A DNA stretch of 64,000 nucleotides from Anthoceros angustus (taxonomy: Eukaryota; Streptophyta; Anthocerotopsida; Anthocerotales; Anthocerotaceae): contig MU008154.1 in the NCBI GenBank assembly GCA_010909165.1, positions 719,682 through 783,681 of the forward strand. Direction: 5' to 3'. This document shows, one piece after another, positions 42,908 to 55,026 of this stretch. A program made the position numbers and the translations under genes. The notes under the pieces were generated by a model. That model saw only the letters and a list, made by a program, of their open reading frames with translations, was not told where the DNA came from and did not search any database. Position 1 is the first letter of the stretch; each line of letters starts with the position of its first letter.

Positions 42908-43960
42908 ATAGATGGAGATGCATCTAGTATGCACACACAAATTTTCTGCATTAGAAGATGTGCAGAAAGATGTGTTTTATTATTGTTTTGAATAATAACA
43001 TGTTCTTGAAAAGGAACTTTTAAAGAAACATCAAGAAATGAATTTTGTGTTGTTTTCTTTAAAAATCTATACAAATTCTGCTAGGTAGGTAGCCATTCTA
43101 GCGCATTCATTGAATTGCTCCTTGAGCAATTGCAATGAACATACACTAGAACAATGCCCAATGGGCAAAATTATATATAGAAAACAAAAGAAATATAAGA
43201 TGCACTGCACTTATAAAACACAATCGCTCGCACATGGCCAATTTAGATGCGCACCAGCACAGAACACCGCTACTCGTAATCATCCTAGGCAAAATAGGTC
43301 AAGAATGGGCACACAATTGCTTCTCGCATTCGCATCCTACAATGGAGCCAACAAAACCAAAATAGACCTATGCAAATTGCTGATCCGAGACGATTTAATA
43401 CTATTGTGGAATTTCTCTATCCTCAAGAGCGTAATCCGGTGTTTACTCTTCCTCCAAGAAATCCACTAAATTTGCGGCGCGTGTACAAAGAGCTTTTGAT
43501 GGAAACGCAGCCCCGTGGTTTCATCACAACTCGTCGCCACAAACACGTGTCGCAATAATTAATCGCATCAAGCAAAATGTGATAGTGACGCACACAATTA
43601 ATGGACACTTGTCTACGCAAGCGACTGGATCCGAAGGAGCAAGTTGCACACTTGGACTACAAGTCGTTATGCCGCCCGAGATGCTCAAAAATCCAGTGTT
43701 AAACACTCGTAAACACGCAAGTAAGACAAATCGTGAGCGAAGCTTTAGCTCACTTAACTCGTGTCCATCTTGCTCCACGATGCCTACAATAGGTTCGAGA
43801 TGAGGAGCTCCAAAATTGCACGAGGAGGATCTCGATCAAAACCGCAACGCCGTAATCAACAAGCGTTATGAGCGTGTCCGATCGATTTTGGGGATATATT
43901 CAATAATGAATTTGAACCCGAGGTCGAACAACAAGCCATAAACATGGCGACGCAATTTCA
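42908..43960 (+). other. Copia element 2 leader
   Basis: About 1 kb between primer site and gag. Short frames only; one (43370-43558: IADPRRFNTIVEFLYPQERN, LPPRNPLNLRRVYKELLMET) has a protein-like look but no recognised family. A decayed extra gene is possible. Confidence 0.35.
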
Positions 43961-43974
43961 ACTCCAAACTATGG

Positions 43975-44815
43975 AGGTAACAAATCCTTCAAGGAGAAGG
44001 ATCGGTTCAATGGCAATGACTTTGACATATGGCAGATCCGGATGGAGGGCGTCCTTGAAATGAGGGGCCTGCTAAAACATGCAACCGGAAAGGTAGTGAA
44101 ACCAGACGAGGGATCTTCAGGAGAAGAAGAATGGTTAGCTAAGGATAGCGGAGCCAAGTACCTCATTCGCAGTGGCCTGACAACTGAAATGTTGAGGCAT
44201 GGGGTGGAAACTTCAGAAATCATGAATCGCCTAAAGGAACTCTACGCAGCGTAACATGGTCGCTGACATGCTTTAAGAAATTTCAGAACTTGAGAATGAA
44301 GGATGGGGACTGGAGAAGCACGTGAGTACCTTTAGGACCCTAGCCTCCCGCCTGTGGTGCCTCTAAAGTTGCCATCAAGGATGATGAGATGGTGATGAGG
44401 CTCCTTCTTCGCCTCGAGTCTTGGTCACACTGTGACCTCCCACATGCCGACACAAGCTACACCGCAAGCAATAGAGATGCGAGATGTCATTCTCACAACT
44501 TGTGAGTTCCATGTCGCAAGAAGAGGCGTAACTAATCACAAGAAAGGTGGAAACAACTGCCCTCAACACACCTCAAATCAAGGCGAGGAGGCAAGAAATC
44601 CTTCTCCAAAGGAGGTGGTGGAAATCCTTCCAAGGGGAGGTAGCGTGCGGATCCTCATCTCGAAGAAGATTAAAGCTGTGCACCCGCAATCTGCAAGCCG
44701 CCTCGACATTGGGAAAAAGAGTGTCGCAAGGATGACAACCGATTTGTCACCTATATCCTCGAAGAACAAAAGCGAATGTTTCTCCTACTTCAAGGAATAC
44801 ATCAAATTAGAATGA
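43975..44815 (+). pseudogene. Copia element 2 gag (decayed)
   Basis: Reads NDFDIWQIRMEGVLEMRGLL, then EEEWLAKDSGAKYLIRSGLT and IMNRLKELYAA, typical copia gag. After a shift comes LRMKDGDWRST, and a zinc-knuckle-like C-P-P-R-H-W-E-K-E-C is encoded at 44692-44724. At least four frame breaks. Confidence 0.7.
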
Positions 44816-44889
44816 CAGAAAAACTCAAGACACGAGATCCGATAATGGCGGGAATTTACATCTAATGAATTCCAGTATCAGAAAGATGA

Positions 44890-45250
44890 AGGCATTGACG
44901 CCAACTCACCGTCGTATACACTCCACAGCAGAATGGAGTGGCAGAGCGCTTGAACCTCACATTGCAGGAGATGGTCTCCTCATTGTTACATGATGCTCAT
45001 TTGCCACTTTGGGGTGAGGCTTTGATGACTTCAACTTTTCTCTGAATAGGTTACCACCAGCTTGAAGGCAAAACTCCTTATGAGGCTTTACGGAAGCCCT
45101 ATTCAACACTTGAGGACCTTGGTGTCTCGCATGCCTTCATCCCTAAGCGAAACGCGATAAGTGCCGATAAGTCATAAGCGCTTATCTGGGGTATCTGGAG
45201 GATTAAAGCTTACAAGCTATATGATGTCCCACAATAGAGTCATCTATGCT
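44890..45250 (+). pseudogene. Copia element 2 integrase remnant
   Basis: Only the later part is recognisable: VYTPQQNGVAERLNLTLQEM and LPLWGEA at 44907-45020, then TPYEAL and a GYLEDKAYKLYD-like piece. The first catalytic Asp and the zinc-binding region are missing, so a stretch between gag and here (including protease) appears deleted. Confidence 0.6.
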
Positions 45251-45689
45251 GAGTGTTACATTTGATGAAACGACTTGGGCGTCTGGGAGCACACACTCAT
45301 GTTCCCACTCAAGTGGAGGAAACCTATGAACTCTCTCACTATGACTGACAGATCATGGCACTCATACTCCACCTTGAGGAACATGCTCCCAGGAGGGCAA
45401 TCAGCGATGTTAGGAGAAGAACAACTCGACATTCAAATGCAATGCCGATCTACAGGATCACATTCCTCAACCAGGTATAGCGATCGATGATGCAACGATG
45501 CTGATCAGGATGCTCGACGAGGAATTAGAGGAAGTTAATGATGTACTTCTCAACGAGAGCGAGCCGCGACATTACCCTACACGTGAAGCCTCCTCCGACT
45601 ACTATCATGCACGACGTGATTACTCTTCTCATGTGAAGGCTTATGCCGCCACAAGATTAGATCCCATAGAGCCACTTATGAGGAAGCTC

Positions 45690-46610
45690 TCGCAGCGATC
45701 ACAAGGAATGGAGAAAGGCAATCCAGTCAGAATATGATTCTCTTATCGAGAATGGAACTTGGGAACTAGCAAAGTTGCCCAAGGGCAGAAAACTGGTGTC
45801 ATGTAAATGGGTCTTTAAATTGAAGGTCAAGGCGGATGGATCGTTTGATAGATACAAGGCCAGATTTGTTGCTAGAGGTTTCACACAAATTCCAGGTTTA
45901 GATTACCTCGAAACCTTTGCTCGTCGTCAAGCTACTTTTCGGACCATGTGTGCGATTGTCACGACAAGGACTACGAGGATGTTTGATGTGAAGACGGCTT
46001 TCTTGCATGGAATCCTTGATGAGATCTACATGCATACACCGTTATGAGGTTAACAAGGAGGATTATGCTTGCAAACTAATTAAGTGCCTCTATGGACTTA
46101 AGCAGCAATGAAATGGAATCTTTGGACAAGGAGTTGCGAGCTCTAGGTTTTACAAAAAGTAAGGAATGACTTATACGTATACATCAAGAATGATGTAATC
46201 TACTTAGTTATGTCGATGACCTCATCCTTGCAAGCAACATGGATTTTATCTCTCGATCACGAATGTGGCACAAAAATTCAAGATGTCGGACCTTGGACCT
46301 TTGCAAAGTTGCTTAGGAATACACATTCGAATAGAGAAAAAGGATCCTTACCATGACTCACCGATATCTGGAAAGTGCAGGCTTAGGACTCAAAGATGCC
46401 AAACTGTGCAACACCTCTTCCAAGTGGTCTCAAGTTGAGCAAAGATATGTCGCCACATTACCCGAGAAGGACGATATGAGAAATGTGCCATACGGGCAAG
46501 GTGTGGGCAAACTCATATATGCTGCCAACACATACACCAGAGGTATACTCGACAAGTGCTCGTCCAAGATCTCGAAAACCACAGGCGACACATTGGACTT
46601 GTGTTAAGAG
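45690..46610 (+). pseudogene. Copia element 2 reverse transcriptase (frame-shifted)
   Basis: Reads SLIENGTWELAKLPKGRKLV, SCKWVFKLKVKADGSFDRYK, ARFVARGFTQIPGLDYLETF, MFDVKTAFLHGILDE, CLYGLKQ, then a broken catalytic region (YVDDLILAS equivalent at about 46208) and YGQGVGKLIYA at 46490. Landmarks are in the right order, in several frames. Confidence 0.75.
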
Positions 46611-46689
46611 AGTTTTCCAGATCCGAAAGGCACACCAAAGGGGTATTGTGTATACTCACAAAGATGGTGTGCACTGACGTACACCGATT

Positions 46690-47126
46690 CGATTATGCAT
46701 AGATACGAGGAGGTCGGGGAGTTATGTGGTGAGCTCTTTGGAGGACCTATTTGTTGGTCAAGCAAAAGCAACCAGTTGCACTCTCAAGCACGAGGCGAAT
46801 AAGAGTACTTACAGCGAAGGAGGTTATTTGGCTAAAGCTGCTGGAGCTTGGCATTGAGTTGCTTGCACAAAATCGAACCGACAACCGAGGGTCAATTTCA
46901 CTAGCTGAAAATCCCGTCTTCCACTCCAGGACAAAAGCACGTGGCAATGGAATACCACTGGATTAGAGAGCTACTAGCTGCAAGCACAATATCTCTGGAA
47001 TACATAGCAACTCAAGAAAACCCAGTTGATATTTTCACAAAGGCTCTAGGCAGGGATCTACATGAGAAGCATGTAAAGTTTTTAGGCCTAGGTGACTCCT
47101 CGGAGTCCCTAGGTACTAGTGCATAA
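46690..47126 (+). pseudogene. Copia element 2 RNase H (frame-shifted)
   Basis: Reads SKQKQPVALSST, TAKEVIWLKLLELGIEL, DNRGSISLAENPVFHSRTK, then in a new frame EYHWIRELLAASTISLEYIA and NPVDIFTKALGRDLHEKHVK with a stop at 47126. These are the standard copia RNase H landmarks. Confidence 0.75.
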
Positions 47127-48181
47127 AGTCAAGTCATTACGGCATTCTAGCTACTACCACGAAGAAGAGCATTCGTCGGTGTAGTCGTTGAAGTTTGTCT
47201 CATCACGAGACTTCAAAGAATAGGAATCCCCATCGGACTCGATTCTCCGGCTGCAGCGTGACTCTCCTCCTCATCTTGAAGGATCGGGCTGCTATAGGAG
47301 CGGTGGTTTTCCTCCACTCTCTTGCCCGGCCCGAAATCGTCTTGATTGGAGGCTCGATTCTTCCAGCGTATGTTGGATCCCGCCATGACGGTGGGAGCTT
47401 AGCATCTCACATGCACAAGAAAAGATTGCAACGAGTATTGAAGCTGGGATCTTACTATAAGTGCGACCACATGAAATGGGTAAGCCAGCTTTCGACCTTG
47501 ACACGTCTCATCACGGCTTTGTCGCCCATAAACCCTGACCACGAGGTGCGCGGATGCTTGATGGAGCCATAAGAGACGATCTGAGTCTCCTTGAACAGTC
47601 TGCAGGCTTAGGAAAGCTAGGCTCTTCACAGGGGTTAGTCTCATTCTCAGAAAAGCCGAAATCAGGATTAACAGCATGGGCTTTTACTCTTGTCGCTGCT
47701 TTGGGTCTGGATGAGGCGGCGCGTGCTGCTGCAGGCCCGCCCATGGGCTCACTTGCTGCTGGAGTGGCGGCTCGCCTTGCTAGGACCTCCTTGGTCGTCC
47801 GGCCTTCCAAGGGCGCCACTGGTACCCTTGGAGTGCTCACATCGTGAGGAACCCGAGCATTCTTCTAGTGGTAAACCCGCCCATGCGGTCCCTAGGCTGA
47901 TTTCTACGCGCTTGGAGTCTCGGGCGTGAGGCGAAGACATGATGCTCCGCTCGCACTCCTTAGCCGGATAATGAGAACTACACTGCCACGTATGCTATTG
48001 TTGAGCACCGTGCACCACTTCACACCGGGTGTCTCCATGCTTTTATTCGCCAAGGAGGGGGCGTAAGCTCGCCTATGGTACTCGCGTGCGAACTAGGGCG
48101 TAAAATCCGCCGACAAAGCATCAAAGGGACAACACAAGGAACCCAAAAGAGAAGACCGTAGTCATGATCAACAAGTGGGAG
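47127..48181 (+). other. Copia element 2 stretch between RNase H and 3' LTR
   Basis: About 1 kb. An Ala/Leu/Gly-rich frame at 47554-47847 (GLVSFSEKPKSGLTAWAFTL, LDEAARAAAGPPMGSLAAGV) has no recognised family. The end, ACAAGTGGGAG, is a short polypurine tract before the LTR. Confidence 0.4.
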
Positions 48182-48447
48182 TGAAGGAATAATTATTGTT
48201 TATGTGTTGACTCATGCTAGGGTTATGTTACCTTAGTTTAGTTAACCTATCGATGTGTAAACTAGGTCTAGTCACCTAGTACCCTTTCGGTAGGGTTGTG
48301 ACTCTTAGTAGACGTAACACTTGGTATCTTAATTAGGTTGTTTTAAGCATAAGCAAGTTACTCTTTATTTTGATCTTTTCAATTCAATCAACAATGTAAT
48401 TGTGTTTTATATAATTTATTAATTATCCAATTCACATAAAATCTTCA
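48182..48447 (+). repeat. 3' LTR of copia element 2
   Basis: 266 bp, matches the 5' LTR with few indels; the upstream ACAAGTGGGAG acts as polypurine tract. Confidence 0.9.
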
Positions 48448-48619
48448 CCGGTGGCGCTGGGATTTGATTTGTCTAGGTTTTATCCTAGCTAATTATGTTA
48501 GAAAAGGCTTAGATGCAAGAGTGGCACGAGCCGTTTCCTTGGGTTCGAACCAACGACTACATCGGCAAGGGTTATAACTGTGCACCCTGCTAGCCCCTCA
48601 AGCAAAAGTATCCCCACAT

Positions 48620-49015
48620 GAATTGATAGTGAAACAAGCTACTATACTTAGTGTGTTTTGTATACGATTGATAGTGAAACAAGCTGCTATACTTAGTGTG
48701 TTTTGTATACGATTGATATTGAAACGAGCTACTATACTTAGTATGTTTGGTAAACAAGCTGCTATACTTAGCGTGTTTTGTATACGATTGATATTGAAAC
48801 GAGCTACTATACTTAGTATGTTTGGTATCAGATTGATAGTGATATAAGCTGCTACACTGAGTCTGTTTGGTATAGGATTGTAATTGTAATCCATTGATAG
48901 TGATACAAGCTGCTATACTTAGTGTGCTTGATATGGGATTGTAATAGTAAACTATTGATAGTGATACAAGCCACTATATTTAACTTTGATGATGACACAA
49001 GCTGGTATACTTAAC
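48620..49015 (+). repeat. Degenerate minisatellite, about 45-bp period
   Basis: Repeated blocks built on GATTGATAGTGAAACAAGCT and CTATACTTAGTGTGTTTTGTA. The first four to five units are close to identical; later ones diverge, change length and fade out near 49015. It lies between copia element 2 and the 3' end of ARMC8. Confidence 0.85.
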
Positions 49016-49677
49016 TTTACTTGGAGGTTATCATAGATAGGAAATCTGATTATATAGAGAGCCTAAAATAAATAAGAATGTTAGGATATAACAAGTTGGG
49101 ACGTCCAATGGGACGCCTAGAATGTCTTTACATACTTTAGTGTGTCCACTTAAGTTACGGAAAATCAAGGCATACAAGGAAATTGGGAAGGCGAATGTGC
49201 GTGAGTGAAGGCCGAGAACCGTGGAGCATGCATACGTATTATTAGGAAATTCCCATTGTCAAGCTCCCGAAATTTTGAGGCAAATCCCGAAGGGAAAATG
49301 CCACTCTAAAACTATCCTCACTTCCAAAAAGGATGTACCGCATGTCCAAATGACTTCCATGATCAATTCCGGAATCAGGGCTCACCAGAATAGGCATCTC
49401 AATAGATACAAATACTCTTCTGAGTCTTTAAGTACCTAATGAACGTGCACACCCCCAACTCTCCCCACTAATTCTACATATGCTGTTCTCAGTACAAACG
49501 GGATATTCACAAGGGACGATAATCCCGCTTCGATGGGAGATTGCAAACGAGAGTGAAAAATTAAGCCCAAAACGACACTATGCAAGTAACAGGCTTATTA
49601 ATAAAACCAAATTCTGAAGTCACGATGTCTAAGGCTAACAAACTAACATCAAACACTGATGCAAAATTTGAGCCTGC
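49016..49677. other. Intergenic region 3' of ARMC8
   Basis: AT-rich, no supported gene. On the minus strand it would hold the 3' untranslated region of ARMC8; the TTATTAATAAAACC near 49598-49611 contains no clear minus-strand AATAAA, so the polyadenylation site is not assigned. Confidence 0.5.
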
Positions 49678-52600
49678 TTATTTGAGGGCAGCCACATCAA
49701 ACGCCAACAATTGTTTAAGTGCCATGTTCACTCGATCCTGAATGCCATGCCGTCATACAATCAGATTAGGGGGACAAGTATCAAAAGATTCTAGACCGTG
49801 TGCCCAGTCCACACTAAATCAAGGAAGACAGTTCTGCAGTCCTTTGCAAGAAGGACAAGTACCAACCTGCACATCAAAGCATGGGTCATGCATCATCACT
49901 CGCAACTGCAGGTCTATGCCACCATCTTGAAGCCTCATCACATAGTTCTCAATATCTGAGGTACCTGGATATGTAAGATTAATGACGCACCAAAGTGCAA
50001 CGATCCTCAAGTCTGGGTTGCTTGTATCTTGCAGATAATTCATGAGAATTGATGAGTCACTGCTATAACTGCTGGTCAATATGTTGAGAACTGCCTCCTT
50101 TTGGTACGCATTGCCTGAAGCCAAGTTGCTTAGCACATACAGTGCCTGCAGAAACGAGCCAAGGTTTGTCAGGAGAATGAGCACCTTCTCCTGTAAGGGT
50201 TGGTCACCCTTAAATGAACCACTTGCTGCAACACTGCCATGACGCACCTTTGCACCAGCTTCAGAACCCTATCGTGTCATACAAAGGCATATAACATGAC
50301 CTAGGAGGCTTTTAAAAATGATGCAGAGCTTCAGCATGACAGAACCCAAGACAAGGCAACAAGACATGACAACAGTTTGAAGGCAAGAGGCACAACATGA
50401 CCCACTATTAACCTGCAAACAGATCTCAGGTCGTCCAGCAGGACAAAGGTGCCTTTTCACTGCTGATAGGAGCGGGCCATCACGAACAAAAATCTGCTGC
50501 CAAGAATCTGTGATATCACAAGCTAGATTGCGAAAAAGAGCCATTGCCTGTTCCTGCACTGCCTCACAGGAATCTGCAGAGAAGATGAGATGAGCAGCTT
50601 GAGAAAAATACAGACTTATTGACCTCAGCAGACCTCTATCAAGTCAGATCCAGAGAACACAGGAAGTCACAGTACCACAGAGTAGACTGCTCAATGTGTG
50701 AACAGAGAGCTCCACCAGGATGGTATCTTTCACTTCCCGTTGAGCCAAGTAAGACACATTTTTGAGAGCCCACACAGCATCGCATCTGGTGGCTGAGTCA
50801 TTCGATTGAGCCAACTGAGCAAGTTGACTGATTCCCCTGCTGTAAACAAGTGCAGCTTTTTTTGGTGTGACATCAAGGACCATGTTGCCTAAAGCTTTTA
50901 GCGCCGAGGCCTGCAAACCAGTCACCCTCCCTCAGCACAGCATGATCTTAGTAGTTCGCTTATACTCATGCTTCTGTTACAAAGTATCGTGGAACGTTGT
51001 GCACCTGGACTGTTGGAGAGGGATCACTCAGCAGACCCAAAAGAGTAACCACCAGACTCTCTTCTGCAAGGCCACTATGAAGGTTCTGCAGTTGGCAAAG
51101 AATCCAGTAACCACACATTTCCTCAACCAGGTTGAACAAAATCAATCATCTAGGCTCATGTTGGAGATTACCTGCACAGATCGTGTGAGGCTTCTCAGAC
51201 ACCCACAGGCTGCAGCTCGGACTTTTGCACAGGAATGTGCTAGTGCAGCGATCACGGTGGTTGTAGCCTGAATTGACGGAGTCCAATCACTACAAACTTC
51301 AGTTTTGTTGATCACTGTGAGCATGTATCTCATAATTGTGTACATGCTGACAAGGCTTGAGATGTTACATGTACATTTGTCATATGGACCACTGTGCTAC
51401 CATTGCAGATCTCTGCCCTAACTAGAAGAGTGCGCGTGCACGTTTCTTTTTTTAACGAATGTGCTATGGAAGCAAGACCAGGCCTTTCTCATTACCCCGC
51501 ATGGATTTGGATACATGCTGATGAGAGTAGCTAATGATTTTAAGGAACACAAATGTTATTGACAAGAGAATAGGTTTGATACAGGATGAGAAGGACATGG
51601 ACATTTTACCTGTATCTCCATCAATTGCCTTCTGCAATCCTCTCTGCCTGAGCATAATTCTGCTGAGGCCCGCAGAAGACCTTCCAGGTGGTTAGCAGAC
51701 ATAGTTCCACTGATAATAGCTAGAGCAAGTTTCTCAATAGCATTCATACTAAATGCAGCATTCTGAAGTTCCTGGCAATCCTGGATCAAGTCTGCAAGTA
51801 TACTGGGGGCCTCCTCTCGAATCGAACTGGGTTCGTCTAACAACTTTACAAGAGTTGCAACCATGCTGATCCTCAGTTCCCAGTCCACATCATTTGGGTA
51901 TGATGACTTTCTGGTATTTGCCAGGCACTTGCATGATAACAACCTTGTCCTAGAAGACTTGTCTTTGACAAGTCTCCTCAAAGCCGCATAAGCTCTGCCA
52001 TTGTCCATAGAGACCAGCGTTTGTGATACCTGTTTGTTATCCCGTGTAAGAGCAGCTAAAGCATCCAGACCTGCCTCTCGTTTCTGAACAGACCCATCAA
52101 GCAGATTGACCAGTCTTTCCAACCCGCCCGCATTTGCGAGAACTCTTTGATGCTCAGGAGTTTCACAGCATCTGGCTAGAACACACGCTGCAACTTCTGA
52201 GACACAGTCGTTTCTTTTATCTAGAAGCTGGAGAAGAAATTCCACTCGGCTCCCACGAATTATGTCACTTCTGGGGGCATGTGCAGATCGAAAAATCATC
52301 TTCAACGTGCGAGCCCCAGCCTCGACAACCTACCAAACATTCCGCGGAAGGTCGATGTTAACAAGAAAAGCCATGAAATGGGGCAGAGGTAAACCTAGAT
52401 CGAACCGCTCTGTCATCCATCGCAAACTCATGTGCGATAGAAATGGTCAGGTCTGGCAAAGTCTTCACCTTAACATCTTCATTGGAGAGCATTCTCAAGA
52501 GATGCGGAAGAACGCCACATTCAACGACCGCATTCACGCCAGCATCAATTCCACAAGCAAAACTGCCAACAGCTGCCGCTGACTGGACCAGCAACGGGAT

Positions 52601-52810
52601 CTCCGATACGGTGGCCAAGATTTCGACAATCCTAGGCACAGCGCCAAGTTTGATATACGACAACTTTTTCGATCTGTTTCCAATAATCTGATTCTTCACC
52701 TCGCGCAATGCTTTCAGTCTAGCAGCCGTGTCTGGCGAGCCTAGACTCTCCACCAGGTCTTCCGGTTGAGAACATGCCGCCGACGAGGGCATTTCAACGG
52801 CTGATTTCAT
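49678..52810 (-). CDS. ARMC8: ARMC8/GID5-like armadillo-repeat protein, CTLH/GID E3 ligase subunit (8 exons)
   Basis: Spliced minus-strand gene. Exons: 52810-52469, 52329-51610, 51267-51172, 51085-51005, 50910-50676, 50573-50413, 50145-49867, 49737-49678; every junction is GT-AG and phases agree, giving 657 residues with a stop at 49678-49680. This is close to the usual ARMC8 length of about 670. Armadillo repeats run throughout. Family landmarks: NQIIGNRSKKLSYIKLGAVP and ECGVLPHLLRML in exon 1, SVQKREAGLDALAALT and LADLIQDCQELQNAAF in exon 2, VRAAACGCLRSLTRSVQ in exon 3, TRCDAVWALKNVSYLAQ in exon 5, ALYVLSNLASGN and DRVNMALKQLLAF at the end. The start is the first ATG; a second lies at codon 7. 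In yeast and animals the orthologue (Gid5/Vid28, ARMC8) docks the substrate receptor onto the multisubunit CTLH ubiquitin ligase. No frame breaks, unlike all neighbours. Confidence 0.9.
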
Positions 52811-53729
52811 ACGGCTGGAAGAACAAGCTTACATGCTCGATCGCTGGTAGACAAGCACGTTTCTACTGACCAATATTGTTCGCGAAGCTCGGACCTAGCT
52901 GCAACGCTTACAGTCAGTCATGCCTAATTGTAAATTCTCCAAATGGATGCCCCCCTTATTCGGACCTCGGATCCCACACCCTTCAATGTAATGTATAGTT
53001 TAAAGAATGGGACTTCTCTCTAAATGGATTAATAGGATGAATTGAAAGATAAAGATTAAAATATTCAACACAGTTGTACCTCCTTAAATAAGATTATCAA
53101 TTTTTTTCTTGTAAGAAATTAATAAAAAATAGAGAATAGAAATCGAATAGATATCATATAGGTATGGAATAGGCTTCCTACCTTGACTCACTGAGGAGGA
53201 TGCCATCAAAGGTGTGGAGACAACAATGAGTAAGGACTTACTTGATATACATGCTGCACAACTTTGAAGTTGCTTAATGTCTTTGAGAAGCACCTGATTA
53301 GTCATCATCTCAAAGCATCGCGGGTGCAAAGGCATCTTGTTGATCATCTTACAGCACAATAGACTCTTAAGTGTGATTTGAAGACTCCTACGCTTAGCTT
53401 TTTCCTTCATGATAGGTAGAGGTTTTTTAATACCGCTTAGAGAGAGTGCTAGCTCTAAATCAGCTAGGTAGAGAATTAGTAAAAATTATTTTTACTACTT
53501 CCTATTAATTAAGCTTTGATTTTTTTTCTTATTTCTTGGGATTTTTTAATTTATAAATTGGATTCTATTTTTTTAATTGGAAAAAAATCTAATTGGGACA
53601 CCTCTCTGAATGGGACCTCGAAAGCCACACCCACATAGTCCCAATTAGAGAGGGCCAGCTGTACTCTACACGCGAGACTTGATGGCAGCACTAGTAAATA
53701 GTCGTGGAACCTGGTATTAAGCTATTAAC
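52811..53729. other. Region upstream of ARMC8
   Basis: AT-rich, with long T/A runs near 53100-53130 and 53515-53590. It should include the ARMC8 promoter and 5' leader (reading on the minus strand), but no TATA box could be assigned. A minus-strand frame at 53084-53410 has no recognised domain. Confidence 0.4.
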
Positions 53730-54430
53730 CTTCATCCGTTGAACCCCAGAATGCTTGGCCCTATTTTTGGGTCTGCCCGCGTCAGAAAAACATGGCCATC
53801 GCCCGTACCTACATCCAAACCCACTAGCGGCATCCCATCCACACTCCATGGCAACACGCTTGGCTCAATAGTCCGGAGAGCTTGTCTGCCTTGCAAGCTC
53901 CATAAAACATGAAACTCCCTACCTGACATCCACTGTCAACGGATGCATCAGGCTCTACAGCGGAAACAGAAACACATGCAAACTTTCGGCCACCAGGCCA
54001 TAAACCTTGCGCCCGCCCATAGTGTGACAAGCCCTCACAATTACATCACAAGCTTCCAAGACTTGAAAAATTGAGGTGGCACCTAAAGTGCTCCACTCAA
54101 TTGTACATAATTAGCAACCTCCGGTGGCAGCCAAAAAAAATTGCATTCTCCATATCTAGCTGGACAATGCACATGTTCACAATAGGCAGAAGAGGTCGAC
54201 ACAAATATGATGAAGGGCCTTACCGGCCACCATCACATACACAAATGTTGCCTCTCCCACTAAGGCCCAATGCTTCAAATTGACAATTTCGTCCCCCATG
54301 GACCCCCATCACGCTACTCCATCTCCTCGATGTTGCTTTCCATAAGTTTCCAAATTCACCACGCTGCTCCTCAACTGCAGGCATATGGAAACTCATTGCA
54401 TCCCATTGCCCCTTTTGGTAGACCAATGTT
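53730..54430 (-). pseudogene. Decayed minus-strand gene, possibly F-box-like
   Basis: Open pieces in different frames: VYQKGQWDAMSFHMPAVEEQ and RWSSVMGVHGGRNCQFEALG at 54426-54220, then ACVSVSAVEPDASVDSGCQV and QALRTIEPSVLPWSVDGMPL at 54000-53730. The Trp/Gly-rich style recalls the repeat region of plant F-box proteins, but no F-box or clear kelch motif is visible. The identity is a weak guess. Confidence 0.25.
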
Positions 54431-54864
54431 CAAAAGATGAGCCTAAACAAGGATGGCGCAAACTGCATGGTTAGCTTGCGAGTCCTTGGACTCCTTCGCA
54501 ATCGCAAGTGGAAGCCGGGCCGAAAATTGACCAAAATTCGATCACAACAGCGTGCGCATCGATAAAGTGAATTTGATTTGTCATTGTCCCTCCCCGTTTG
54601 CAGCCCCAATTCTGGTCAATCTCAACCTTATTATTAAAGTCTCCACACCACTAACCCCTCCAGTTGGCTAGGGGTTTAGTAAACGGAGTTCACGACCTCG
54701 GCTCATTGCAGGAGACCCCTTAGCCTGTTGATGGGCTTTAAAGCTCATTCTCCGGCATCACCACCACCTCTTGGTGATGTCGAGGAGGCATGTCCATCAT
54801 CCTCCCATGCAAATACAAGTGGGTCGACCTCCACGTGCTCTACTCCTGGGTACAACGATGCAGA
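54431..54864. other. Stretch without supported gene
   Basis: No clear motif on either strand. It lies between the weak F-box-like remnant and a copia LTR. Confidence 0.35.
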
Positions 54865-55011
54865 TGTGAAAGTCTGACTAGTTAGGGTTATTTAGTCAAA
54901 CGTTATTAGGGTTACATATAAAAACGACAGCATGAGCAGTTTTGATTAGTTTTTCAATTAATTGTTTTTTGCATTTTTGCTGCTTCCCTCCTCGCTCCTC
55001 GCAAATCAACA
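54865..55011 (+). mobile_element. Copia 5' LTR (element 3)
   Basis: 147-bp LTR-like block starting TGTGAAAGTCTGACTAG, with a TATA-like ACATATAAAAACG in the middle, ending AAATCAACA directly before a tRNA primer site. No second copy was found in the window. Confidence 0.7.
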
Positions 55012-55026
55012 TGGTATCAAAGCTCT
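55012..55026 (+). other. Primer-binding site of copia element 3
   Basis: TGGTATCAAAGCTCTG, the initiator Met-tRNA site with one substitution (AAAGC for AGAGC), a variant common in plant copia elements. Confidence 0.75.

Larger units (their letters stand above)
42629..48447 (+). mobile_element. Ty1/copia element 2 (263/266-bp LTRs)
   Basis: LTRs at 42629-42891 and 48182-48447 begin TGAAG(G)AATAATTATTG and end CATAAAATCTTCA. A canonical primer-binding site follows the 5' LTR. Interior order is gag, integrase, RT, RNase H. Coding regions are heavily broken. No target duplication was found (GGTCAT before, CCGGTGG after), so the element may be recombined or the flanks rearranged. Confidence 0.88.

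Noticed and set aside
50146-50412. Extra ARMC8 coding sequence between exons 6 and 7 (open piece ending in VLILLTNLGSFLQ)
   Set aside because: Joining exon 6 directly to ALYVLSNLASGN fits the family, the ends are GT and AG, and an in-frame stop lies inside, so it is an intron.
53084-53410. 108-codon minus-strand frame as a possible copia integrase remnant
   Set aside because: The few Cys residues do not follow the zinc-binding pattern, and no neighbouring copia domain is present.
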